Origin: Clostridia bacterium | GTDB lineage: Bacteria; Bacillota; Clostridia; Oscillospirales; CAG-382 | Direction: 5' to 3' | Length of the DNA stretch: 64,000 nucleotides | Assembly: GCA_017560085.1 (NCBI GenBank) | Contig: JAFYPA010000003.1 | Location: 1-64,000, forward strand | Shown here: piece by piece, positions 10,287 to 17,320 of the stretch | How positions within the stretch are numbered: position 1 is the first letter of the stretch | Layout: each line of letters starts with the position of its first letter | Program-made: the position numbers and the translations under genes | The notes under the pieces: generated by a model | What the model was told of the DNA's origin: nothing | Seen by the model: only the letters and a program-made list of their open reading frames with translations | Databases searched by the model: none

Positions 10287-10303
10287 AACTTGTATTACAA
10301 GTT
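10287..10303. promoter_or_regulatory. palindromic operator O1 of the M14/BNR operon
   Basis: AACTTGTATTACAAGTT is a perfect palindrome around a central base (10295). It lies directly downstream of the -10 box of the minus-strand promoter at 10305-10333, where a repressor would block initiation. It matches the FadR-subfamily GntR pattern TNGTNNNACNA. Confidence 0.82.
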
Positions 10304-10304
10304 G

Positions 10305-10333
10305 AGTATAACATACATATCAGCCTTTGTCAA
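10305..10333 (-). promoter_or_regulatory. promoter of the M14/BNR operon
   Basis: On the minus strand: TTGACA (10333-10328), 17-base spacer, TATACT (10310-10305), then operator O1. The ribosome binding site GAAAGGAA precedes the ATG at 10256. Confidence 0.85.
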
Positions 10334-10347
10334 TAGGCGGGGATGAA

Positions 10348-10360
10348 TTTGTATTACAAA
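10348..10360. promoter_or_regulatory. second palindromic operator upstream of the -35
   Basis: TTTGTATTACAAA has the same core as O1 with its centre at 10354, 59 bases from the O1 centre. Paired operators on either side of a promoter are compatible with looping or cooperative binding (inference). Confidence 0.7.
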
Positions 10361-10376
10361 CTGAAATGTTTTATTA

Positions 10377-10410
10377 AAGCTGTAGCCCCAAAAAAAGGAG
10401 ACTACAGCTT
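10377..10410 (-). terminator. hairpin, possible terminator of the small cassette gene
   Basis: AAGCTGTAG (10377-10385) pairs perfectly with CTACAGCTT (10402-10410). On the minus strand a T-rich, not pure T, tract follows. It lies downstream of the 103-residue membrane protein gene. Confidence 0.55.
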
Positions 10411-10454
10411 CTGCTTTTGTATTGCGAGGCATACGGTTTAGATGCAAGCTTTTC

Positions 10455-10519
10455 AAAGGCTCCCTTGTGGCTCCCTTGTGCAAAGGGAGCTGTCAGCGCA
10501 GCTGACCGAGGGATTGTTT
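10455..10519. repeat. left two-hairpin repeat of a small cassette
   Basis: Two successive stem-loops: CTCCCTT/AAGGGAG and GTCAGC/GCTGAC, ending CGAGGGATTG. An 11-base segment GGCTCCCTTGT is duplicated in tandem at 10458-10468 and 10469-10479. It resembles palindromic intergenic repeats common in gut Clostridia and is inverted relative to the unit at 10832-10886. Confidence 0.65.
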
Positions 10520-10829
10520 ATCTTATATACATCATAATAAAATCTAATATTATCATTAAAACCAAAACTATAATTGGTATAAATTTTATAACATAACCGA
10601 GAACCTTGTTTTCTGTTATTCTCCTTGAAACCAAATAACAAGTCAAGCATATAATCGGCATAAATAAGCCTATATAGGCAAATATATTTGTTAGAGTAAT
10701 TACCACTTTATTAGTTTCATCGATCAATCCATCTGTTGCCATACCGCACATAAAACCGAAAAATGATAATGGTATATATAACACATAGAGTATTGTATTT
10801 AAAATCTTATAAGTTTTATATTTTCTCAT
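10518..10829 (-). CDS. small three-helix membrane protein (unknown)
   Basis: 103 residues with three predicted membrane helices (about 10-30, 44-66, 77-99), a Lys/Arg-rich N-terminus and no recognisable family. Its DNA is clearly more AT-rich than all neighbours and uses AT-rich codons (ATA, TTA, AAA), unlike the surrounding genes, which points to acquisition. It sits between two inverted repeats (10455-10519 and 10832-10886). Function cannot be assigned; small membrane proteins in such cassettes may be toxins, immunity proteins or simple passengers. Confidence 0.55.
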   Translation of the reverse strand: MRKYKTYKILNTILYVLYIPLSFFGFMCGMATDGLIDETNKVVITLTNIFAYIGLFMPIICLTCYLVSRRITENKVLGYVIKFIPIIVLVLMIILDFIMMYIR

Positions 10830-10831
10830 TT

Positions 10832-10886
10832 ACAACCCCTCCGAGTTTGCTTTGCAAACCCACCTCCCCTTACACATGGGAGGCTT
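10832..10886. repeat. right two-hairpin repeat of the cassette (inverted)
   Basis: Read on the minus strand it runs AAAGCCTCCC..., with stems CCTCCC/GGGAGG and GTTTGC/GCAAAC, then CGGAGGGGTTG. This is the same architecture as the left repeat (AAAGGCTCCC... CGAGGGATTG) in inverted orientation. Together they bracket the AT-rich 103-residue gene. Confidence 0.65.
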
Positions 10887-10963
10887 TCATTTTTCGACAA
10901 CATTCGACATATCCATATTGATAAATTCAAGCCCGAAGAATTCTGTAAGTACCGCTTGTCGCT

Positions 10964-12292
10964 TTAAGCCTTAAGTATAAAACCATTCTCGCACAAGAAC
11001 GGTAAAAGCTCATCGTAGCTTACCTCACTTACAGACTTGCCGTGTTTTTTTGCAACCGTCGCCATAAGTCCCGCCGCCTCACCGAGCGTCATGCAGGTGT
11101 TCATCATTCTGAACGTACCGATAAGCCTCGGCTCGGAGCCGATACACCGTCCTGCGGCAAGGAGATTGCTGAATTTTGCACTGATGAGCGTTTCCATCGG
11201 AACAGCGCCTATACCGCCCGCACCGCTTGTCCAGCTCGAGCTGAAGCTTTTTGTGCTGTTGCTGTGCATACCGTAAATTCTGCGACAGAGTGCAACGGGA
11301 TGATAAAAGTCGTCGCTCATAAGAGTATCCGCATTAAAATCGCAGGCACTGACAATGCTTCTGCTTGTTCTGACACCTATTTTTGAAGGAGTTGCGGTAA
11401 GATAGCAGTCCTCAAAGCCGGGGACCTCTCGCTTCAGGAAATCCAGTACCTTGAATACATTTTCACGCATACCGAGCTCCATAGATGTCATTTCACGGGA
11501 GTCTGCACCGTTGCCGATGTCAAAGCAGACGGCAATCTGCATCATTCCCCGCTTTAAAAGTGTCGCAAAGCCGAAATGGGGCCATACCTTCTCGGGAAGC
11601 CGTCCTGCATCTCTTGCCTCCTTGTATATCCGCTTTGCCGTATCGTGATCGAAATCCTTCACGCCGTCAACGACAAAGAACATGGAATTATGCATACCGT
11701 CATCGGCAGAGCATACACTCACGGCACTGCTGTCAGCGAGGAAAGCAAGCTGTGCGTTTCCCGTGGCGTCAATAAAGGTGTCAGCTTCGATGAGATAGTT
11801 ACCCTCGAGCGCCGACAGAAGCACGGAGGATATTCTCCCGTTTTCCGTGAACACCTCTGCCATATGGGTGTAATAAAACAATTCTACTCCCGCCTCGGCA
11901 AGCATTCTGTTATATACCAATTTCATAACCTCGCCGTCGAGAAGAACCTTTGTGGTGAGGGGTCTGTCACCGATTTTCGTGTATTCGGGCACCTCGTGGG
12001 AATCGTACAGAAAGAAGGTAGCGGCACCGAGGTCGTCCATTCTTCTTATAAACTCCTCGGAAAGTCCTGCAGTTGTCTGCTTGCCGTCAACACCGAAGCC
12101 GAAGTAAATGGGGCAAAGGCTCTGTGTACCGACACCGCCCGCAAATCCGAATGACTCGACAAGTGCGACACGAAGCCCACGCCTTGAAGCGGATATAGCC
12201 GCTCCTATTCCCGCTGGACCCGCACCTGCAACTATGAGGTCGTAGTGTCCCTTGCTTTTCCACATTTCCCTGAGGGCTGCTGTTATTTTCAT
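10964..12292 (-). CDS. FAD-dependent oxidoreductase (FAD_oxidored type)
   Basis: 442 residues. A Rossmann dinucleotide motif GAGPAGIGAAISASRRG lies near residues 22-38, and a GGVGTQSLCP segment and a C-terminal AAGRCIGSEPRLIGTFRMMNTCMTLGEAAG block match the FAD-dependent oxidoreductase group often found in polysaccharide and sugar-acid loci of gut bacteria. Cytoplasmic. The exact substrate is unknown; oxidation of a sugar or hydroxy acid is plausible from context. It starts 21 bases after the BNR gene at 12314 and is its operon partner. Confidence 0.85.
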   Translation of the reverse strand: MKITAALREMWKSKGHYDLIVAGAGPAGIGAAISASRRGLRVALVESFGFAGGVGTQSLCPIYFGFGVDGKQTTAGLSEEFIRRMDDLGAATFFLYDSHEVPEYTKIGDRPLTTKVLLDGEVMKLVYNRMLAEAGVELFYYTHMAEVFTENGRISSVLLSALEGNYLIEADTFIDATGNAQLAFLADSSAVSVCSADDGMHNSMFFVVDGVKDFDHDTAKRIYKEARDAGRLPEKVWPHFGFATLLKRGMMQIAVCFDIGNGADSREMTSMELGMRENVFKVLDFLKREVPGFEDCYLTATPSKIGVRTSRSIVSACDFNADTLMSDDFYHPVALCRRIYGMHSNSTKSFSSSWTSGAGGIGAVPMETLISAKFSNLLAAGRCIGSEPRLIGTFRMMNTCMTLGEAAGLMATVAKKHGKSVSEVSYDELLPFLCENGFILKA

Positions 12293-12313
12293 TGGACTGA
12301 GCTCCTTTCTGTG

Positions 12314-13456
12314 TTACGAAGGATTACCCCACGTTCTCGGCACGGAGGGCTTGCTTGCAACGACAAGTGTGGGGGCGTTTCCGTTTATTATATCGTCCTC
12401 GGTGAGAGAGGCAACGATAATCTCTCTTGCGCCGTGGCGTTCTCTGTCGTAGGTGAGATATATTTTGCCGTCGCAGAAGTCCGCATCGGGGTAGGAGAGC
12501 TGTTCTCTGTTGTCAAGAAGAAGGCTGTGCTTCCACGTTTTTCCGTCATCCTCCGAAAGACAAACCGTCATATTTGTGCGCTCGGACGGATGATTGTTGT
12601 GAATAAGTAAAACTCTTCCCGTGGGAGTCCTTGAAACGAAAAATCTTGAGGATGTGCTGACGATATCCGATTTTTCACCGTCTGTCCACGTAAGACCGCC
12701 GTCACGGGAAAAGCTTTCGGCAAGGACACCGATTCTGTCCGCTCTTGCGAGAAGCCTTATTGTGCCGTCCTGCATTTCATATGCCGTGGTTTCATCGTGA
12801 TTTGTAAGAAGCTTCTTACCGCCGGTTATACGGGTAAAGCTCTTGCAATCCTCGGTAAGGCTCATCATATAATTGTCGGTTGTCTGGTCGTAGTTAAAGA
12901 ACAGGTACTTGCCGCTTGACAGCTTCAACGGCTTACAGCGGAGAAAACCGTCATCGAGGCACTCGGGCTTTGTGAATTCAAGGCTTTTTATATCCGCATC
13001 GGGATTTTTACATATAGCGCACCACATAGTGTGACGTCTGTCCATAAAGTTGTATCCGCCGTAGTTTACCCTCGGGAAGCCGTGCTCGAAAAACACCTTT
13101 TCCTCCATAGAGTCGATTTTCTCAACGTTGTTCTGTACCCAGAATACATACAGCTCGTTTTTGTCGTTTATCCAGAGCTGAATATCCAGAGCGTGAACAA
13201 GGTTTTCCTTGCTGCTTGGAATTATCGCAATTGGCTTTGAAAAGGTTTTTCCGCCGTCATCGCTTGCCGCAAGAATGTTGTAGTTATCCATCTGAGGCTC
13301 ACCGCCACCGCCCGAATACCATCCGAGAAAAACTCTGCCCTTCCTTGTTACTGCAATGGTGGGACAGCCCTGAAACTGTCTTGTTTCCTCGGCGTATTTT
13401 TCGTCCGTGGGATATATTAAAAAGTCGCAAGGGATATTTTTAGCATTGTCAAGCAT
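12314..13456 (-). CDS. sialidase-fold (BNR repeat) protein 2
   Basis: 380 residues with Asp boxes ASDDGGKTF, SRDGGLTW and SEDDGKTW, and the sialidase-like opening GCPTIAVTRKGRVFLGWYSGG, which resembles the arginine-containing FRIP-like start. No signal peptide. Probable cytoplasmic exo-glycosidase or glycan-binding propeller. It has its own promoter at 13514-13542 with a dyad at the start site that differs from the palindrome used by the other units in this cluster, so it may respond to a different signal. Confidence 0.83.
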   Translation of the reverse strand: MLDNAKNIPCDFLIYPTDEKYAEETRQFQGCPTIAVTRKGRVFLGWYSGGGGEPQMDNYNILAASDDGGKTFSKPIAIIPSSKENLVHALDIQLWINDKNELYVFWVQNNVEKIDSMEEKVFFEHGFPRVNYGGYNFMDRRHTMWCAICKNPDADIKSLEFTKPECLDDGFLRCKPLKLSSGKYLFFNYDQTTDNYMMSLTEDCKSFTRITGGKKLLTNHDETTAYEMQDGTIRLLARADRIGVLAESFSRDGGLTWTDGEKSDIVSTSSRFFVSRTPTGRVLLIHNNHPSERTNMTVCLSEDDGKTWKHSLLLDNREQLSYPDADFCDGKIYLTYDRERHGAREIIVASLTEDDIINGNAPTLVVASKPSVPRTWGNPS

Positions 13457-13480
13457 AAGTTTACTTCCTTAAAAACAGTA

Positions 13481-13512
13481 ATAGTGCCGATATTTTCCGA
13501 TACCGACACTAT
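13481..13512. promoter_or_regulatory. 32-base dyad at the start site of the BNR2/FAD operon
   Basis: ATAGTGCCGATA (13481-13492) is the imperfect inverted complement of TACCGACACTAT (13501-13512). It begins 2 bases from the -10 box of the minus-strand promoter and covers the likely start point. It could be an operator or form a 5' hairpin in the mRNA. Confidence 0.65.
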
Positions 13513-13513
13513 G

Positions 13514-13542
13514 AGTATAACAAATATATTTTGTATTGTCAA
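13514..13542 (-). promoter_or_regulatory. promoter of the BNR2/FAD operon
   Basis: Minus strand TTGACA (13542-13537), 17-base spacer, TATACT (13519-13514). Confidence 0.8.
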
Positions 13543-13549
13543 GACCGAA

Positions 13550-14554
13550 TCAGAGAGTTATTCTGTAGCCTTTGATATAGGCCTTGGGGGCATCGTCCGT
13601 GATGTAGTTTACCATATAGATTTCGTTGTCTGCGGTCTGTACCCACGCGGAATAGCCCTGGTCGTGGTGGGTTTCGTGGTTGTCCGTGTCAATATGGTAG
13701 GTGTCGAATTCCTTGGCGTTAAAGATGTCGTCCTCCGTTATGATGCTCGCCATAAGCCGTCTGTAGGTTTTGTCTGCAAGAAGCTCACGGAATGAAAGAA
13801 TGAGTCTTCCGTCAAACAGCCTTCCCACGAAGGGACGGTGCATACCGGGAGTGGGGATTTCGAAAATCTCGCCGAAGCTGTCGCCCTTGTCCTCGGAGAC
13901 TACCGCAAAGCCGTTGTAGCCCATCATGGAATTCTCACGAAGGAATGCAACTATTCTGCCGTCACAAAGCTCGATGGAGTTGGGCTCAATGAAGGTATAT
14001 TTGTTACTTCTTGCGGCACAGCACCTGTACTGCCAGCTTTTTCCGTTGTCATAGCTCTTGTGTGCGTGGATTTCATAAAGTCCGCTATCAAAATTTATAA
14101 GGCTCACAAGCAGAAGCAGAGAGCCGTCGGAGAGATGGCGTACCTTGTCCGAGCAGAAGCCGACAATCTCCGTGTTGCGCTCGTTGACAAATGTCTCACC
14201 GTTGTCGAAGCTTTCCCACATATATATGCGGCAGGTATGGCAGGACTCTGCGGTAAGCCCCTCACCGTTCATTTTGTCACAGACGAGGATGATTCTGCCG
14301 TCGGGCATTACACTTGCACGGATACTGTTCCAGTGCTTGCCGTGGCTTGTTTCGTAGCTGATATATCTCTTCTCCGACCAGGTTTTGCCGTTGTCGTAGC
14401 TTTTTCTCATTGTGATACGGCTGTGGTCTCTGTCACCGTGGGCGTTGCATTCGTTATATACAACGAAGAGGTCACCGTTTTTGCATCTGACAATATCCGG
14501 CCAGCCTTCGTGGATTGTATCGGTACGGGAGACAATATGTTTTTCGATTTTCAT
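13550..14554 (-). CDS. sialidase-fold (BNR repeat) protein 3
   Basis: 334 residues from the ATG at 14554, which has a GAAAGGAAA box upstream; an earlier in-frame ATG would overlap the aldolase gene. Asp boxes: SYDNGKTW, SFDNGETF, SYDNGKSW, SEDKGDSF. Early residues IVRCKNGDLFVVYNE and the later EPNSIELCDGRIVAFLRENS and HRPFVGRLFDGRLILSFRE stretches place acidic and arginine residues as in sialidase-fold hydrolases. No signal peptide. It follows the aldolase by 14 bases, so hydrolysis and aldol cleavage are probably linked steps (inference). Confidence 0.83.
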   Translation of the reverse strand: MKIEKHIVSRTDTIHEGWPDIVRCKNGDLFVVYNECNAHGDRDHSRITMRKSYDNGKTWSEKRYISYETSHGKHWNSIRASVMPDGRIILVCDKMNGEGLTAESCHTCRIYMWESFDNGETFVNERNTEIVGFCSDKVRHLSDGSLLLLVSLINFDSGLYEIHAHKSYDNGKSWQYRCCAARSNKYTFIEPNSIELCDGRIVAFLRENSMMGYNGFAVVSEDKGDSFGEIFEIPTPGMHRPFVGRLFDGRLILSFRELLADKTYRRLMASIITEDDIFNAKEFDTYHIDTDNHETHHDQGYSAWVQTADNEIYMVNYITDDAPKAYIKGYRITL

Positions 14555-14568
14555 ATTTGTGTTTCCTT

Positions 14569-15345
14569 TCACTTTTCGATATGGCACTTCTTAAGCGTTT
14601 CCGCCATCTGCTTCATCCCTGCGGCGAGCATACCGTAGTCTGCACCCGCACTTATCATATTGATGCCGAGGTCGTGCCACTTTGTGATAGTTTCCGCATC
14701 TCTTGCGCCGGTGGAAAGTCCGATTGACTTGCCGTGACGGCTGACGATTTCCACGGCCTTTTTGATGAGATTCTGTGTTTTTTCACCGAATACATTCTCA
14801 AGCTCACCGACAGAGCCGGAAAGGTCAAACGGGCCTATGATGAAGCCGTCAATAAAGGGATTTTCGCATAGCTCGTCGAGACAGTCAAAAATGTCGATGT
14901 GCTCAATCTGGAGGAAGCGGCACATATCCTTGTGGTTGCGTGCGATGTAGCCGCTGCTTGTCTCAACACCGTACTTTATGGCGTTGCCGGGGCCGTAGCC
15001 TCTGTTTCCGTAGGGCGGATAGAGTGTGTAGCTTATAAGCTTTTCAGCCTGCTCCTTTGTTTTTATCATAGGAAAAAGAATGGCATCGGGGCCCATTTCA
15101 AGTATCTTCTTTGTGTATGTGAAATCGTCCTGAGGTGCACGGACAAGCACGGGCTTGCCTGCGTTCTGGATGGTCATCATATGTCCGAGAAGGTTTTCAA
15201 GGGACAGATGGTTGTGCTCCATATCTATCCAGATGTAGTCGAAATCAAGGTGTGCGACTATGTTGCCGATTACGGGGTCGTTGAGATTTATGTGTGTACC
15301 GCAGAGAAGCTCGCGGTTTTTTACTCTTTCCTTGAATGTTGTCAT
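14569..15345 (-). CDS. HpcH/HpaI family class II aldolase
   Basis: 258 residues from the ATG at 15345 (AAGGAG box close upstream). The family cleaves 2-keto-3-deoxy acids to pyruvate plus an aldehyde, with a divalent metal. Seen here: WIDMEHNHLS (Asp-Glu region near 45), VLVRAPQDD, and PPYGNRGYGPGNAIKYG, typical of HpaI/RhmA/GarL-type members. It supports the idea that the cluster releases an ulosonic or keto-deoxy sugar acid that is then split. First gene of an operon with BNR protein 3 under an operator-bearing promoter. Confidence 0.88.
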   Translation of the reverse strand: MTTFKERVKNRELLCGTHINLNDPVIGNIVAHLDFDYIWIDMEHNHLSLENLLGHMMTIQNAGKPVLVRAPQDDFTYTKKILEMGPDAILFPMIKTKEQAEKLISYTLYPPYGNRGYGPGNAIKYGVETSSGYIARNHKDMCRFLQIEHIDIFDCLDELCENPFIDGFIIGPFDLSGSVGELENVFGEKTQNLIKKAVEIVSRHGKSIGLSTGARDAETITKWHDLGINMISAGADYGMLAAGMKQMAETLKKCHIEK

Positions 15346-15364
15346 TTTGGATCTCCTTGTTCTA

Positions 15365-15379
15365 ACTTGTATTACAAGT
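15365..15379. promoter_or_regulatory. palindromic operator of the aldolase/BNR3 operon
   Basis: ACTTGTATTACAAGT, identical in core to O1 at 10287, lies just downstream of the -10 box of the promoter at 15383-15411. Confidence 0.82.
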
Positions 15380-15382
15380 GTT

Positions 15383-15411
15383 ATTATAGCAACCTTTACT
15401 CTGTTTGTCAA
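15383..15411 (-). promoter_or_regulatory. promoter of the aldolase/BNR3 operon
   Basis: Minus strand TTGACA (15411-15406), 17-base spacer, TATAAT (15388-15383): perfect consensus, then the operator. Confidence 0.87.
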
Positions 15412-15429
15412 GAAGGGGAAAGAGAAAAT

Positions 15430-15456
15430 CCCCGATAATTTTCTATCGGGGACGGA
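15430..15456 (-). terminator. terminator of the glycosidase gene
   Basis: CCCCGATA (15430-15437) pairs with TATCGGGG (15444-15451); on the minus strand a T-rich tract follows. It separates the glycosidase transcript from the aldolase promoter. Confidence 0.75.
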
Positions 15457-15466
15457 ATTGACTGCT

Positions 15467-17092
15467 TTATCTGTTGCCGTATTTGTCTACGGATTCTACC
15501 TTGTAATATTTTTTTGCATTCTCCTGCGAAATCTCGGTGTACAGTGCAACGGTGGAGCAAATCTGATTCTCGTATGAGGGAATGAAATCCTTTTTGTCGG
15601 AGGCGTAAACTCTGTAGTAGCAGTGCTCCGCATCCTCGCAGGAATCCCATTTTACGAAGTCCCCTTCCGTGCGGACATTCTTTATTTCGGAGGGCTTTCT
15701 GTCAACATAATCCGTTGTGAGGAAGGTTACGGACATAGGAGGCGCTTCAATTTCGCATCTGCCGTCCTTGGCTTCAACAAGAGCCGAGAAGGGCTGGAGG
15801 TCGCAGAATTTGTTGAAGGGAACATTATCTGCCTCAAAGTCGTATTTTCTCATAGGCTTTCCGAGATTATGCTGTATTTCGAGGCTTACCCTTGTTGCTT
15901 CGTTTCCGATGTTTATAACCGCACAGGAGAAGCTTCCGTCGGGATTTGTAACGGCACAGGCACGCAGATTCTTGTCGTCGCACTCAACCGCAAATGTGCG
16001 TGAGCCCTTTCTGAAGAGCTTTACCATATAGCCGATGGTGTAAAGCATTGCTCTTGAGCTGTAATCCTGCTCGTCGTCGCACCAGCGGAAAAGACCGTTT
16101 TTGTTGTATCTTATGGGAAGTCCGTGTCCCGAGAAGCGGGCAACATCGTAGATTGCTTTTTCCTCATCGCTGTCGCCGTCCTCACGGATAAAGGGGTCGG
16201 GATAGTCTACAAGGCTCCAGTATGCACCGCTGAAAACTCCCGTGTTTATTATTGCGGCACACATTTCCGAAAGTTTTACGGAAAGCACGCCCGCTTCCTC
16301 CGGGAAATTCTCTGCGGCGCACATATCGTTGCGCATTGCAAGTCCCTTGTTATTGTATCGTGTTCTTGATGTAATACCAAATTCACCGAGACAGAAGCGC
16401 TTTTCCTTTGTCTGTGCAATCTCAACCGCTTCCGAAAAGAGCTTTACAAGGTTGTCATAGAAATTCTCGTCAATATCCTCTCTTATGCTGTAAAGGTGAG
16501 TACAGTAAACCTCGGTCTGCTCGTCCATATTGTCCTTTACCCATTGATTATGGGAAAAACACTGAACTCCCGATGCATCCGTTGCCATAAGACCAATGTC
16601 AAGTCCGTGACGGATGAACGCCTTCTGAAGCTCCGTGTGGATTTCCTTGAAAAGGTCAAGGTGCTGTGCGAGATAGGCGTAGGTGTTACCCACGGAAAGC
16701 TCGTTTGTTGCACAGTAGTAGCGCACCTTTGTACATTTTCTTTCCTTTATGAGATATTCAAGGTTGGTTGCGACCTTTTCGCAGTAGTCAACAAGATTAA
16801 AATCATCCGTAATCATCGGCATTCTGCCGGGGACGAGGTACAGAAGAGTACCGCTCTTGCGGAAGGTTTTGTCGTAGTAGTCGGCAAATCTGTCCATTGC
16901 TTCCCGTGTCCAGTCGAAATAGCCTGCGAATACTCTTGAGAAGGTGGGGGAGGTTTCGCCGAAGCACTTGAGGACTCTTTCGTTGAGGAATTTGTCCGAC
17001 ATCATGGGTGTCATTGTTGCCTCGCTGTTGTGGAAGCCGAGTCCGCCGAACAGCCATCTTCTTAAGTCTTTTCTTATTTTTATATTACTCAT
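15467..17092 (-). CDS. glycoside hydrolase clan A-like protein
   Basis: 541 residues from the ATG at 17092 (GGAGG box). The N-terminal two thirds read as a TIM barrel: YYCATNELSVGN carries an Asn130-Glu131 pair in the position of the clan-A acid/base, and FCLGEFGIT carries Glu237 as candidate nucleophile. A C-terminal beta domain (about 370-470) and a short FN3-like segment (about 475-541) follow. No signal peptide, so intracellular. GH5/39/42-like families are related by fold, but the exact family is not recognised. Single-gene unit with the shared operator at its start site; the facing AraC gene begins 230 bases away. Confidence 0.75.
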   Translation of the reverse strand: MSNIKIRKDLRRWLFGGLGFHNSEATMTPMMSDKFLNERVLKCFGETSPTFSRVFAGYFDWTREAMDRFADYYDKTFRKSGTLLYLVPGRMPMITDDFNLVDYCEKVATNLEYLIKERKCTKVRYYCATNELSVGNTYAYLAQHLDLFKEIHTELQKAFIRHGLDIGLMATDASGVQCFSHNQWVKDNMDEQTEVYCTHLYSIREDIDENFYDNLVKLFSEAVEIAQTKEKRFCLGEFGITSRTRYNNKGLAMRNDMCAAENFPEEAGVLSVKLSEMCAAIINTGVFSGAYWSLVDYPDPFIREDGDSDEEKAIYDVARFSGHGLPIRYNKNGLFRWCDDEQDYSSRAMLYTIGYMVKLFRKGSRTFAVECDDKNLRACAVTNPDGSFSCAVINIGNEATRVSLEIQHNLGKPMRKYDFEADNVPFNKFCDLQPFSALVEAKDGRCEIEAPPMSVTFLTTDYVDRKPSEIKNVRTEGDFVKWDSCEDAEHCYYRVYASDKKDFIPSYENQICSTVALYTEISQENAKKYYKVESVDKYGNR

Positions 17093-17113
17093 ATTATGCC
17101 TCCGTGGAAGTTG

Positions 17114-17124
17114 TTGTAATACAA
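17114..17124. promoter_or_regulatory. palindromic operator of the glycosidase gene
   Basis: TTGTAATACAA, the same core palindrome as at 10287, 10348 and 15365. It abuts the minus-strand -10 box (17129-17124). Confidence 0.8.
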
Positions 17125-17151
17125 TTATATCGCTTTTGCTTCTGCCGTCAA
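17124..17151 (-). promoter_or_regulatory. promoter of the glycosidase gene
   Basis: Minus strand TTGACG (17151-17146), 16-base spacer, TATAAT (17129-17124). Confidence 0.78.
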
Positions 17152-17182
17152 GCAATTATTTAGACGTTTTTATATAACTTTA

Positions 17183-17211
17183 TTGACATAGTGACATATT
17201 TGTGCTATAAT
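17183..17211 (+). promoter_or_regulatory. consensus promoter before the second AraC gene
   Basis: TTGACA (17183-17188), 17-base spacer, TATAAT (17206-17211). It is divergent from the glycosidase promoter. Transcription would begin near 17218, only about 100 bases before the first in-frame ATG at 17321. Confidence 0.82.
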
Positions 17212-17320
17212 ACGCCCCGAAGGGGATGATTTTACGGATATCACTGTTCTTGAGGCAAAGAGCTTCACCTCCGAATCGCAGAAAAGAGTATTTCGTACCG
17301 TCAAGGACTACGAAATAGAT

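Noticed and set aside
7879-14554. Standard sialic acid catabolic (nan) operon
   Set aside because: NanA, NanE, NanK, a ROK kinase and a sialic acid transporter are all absent, so the BNR proteins cannot be assigned to the ordinary pathway.
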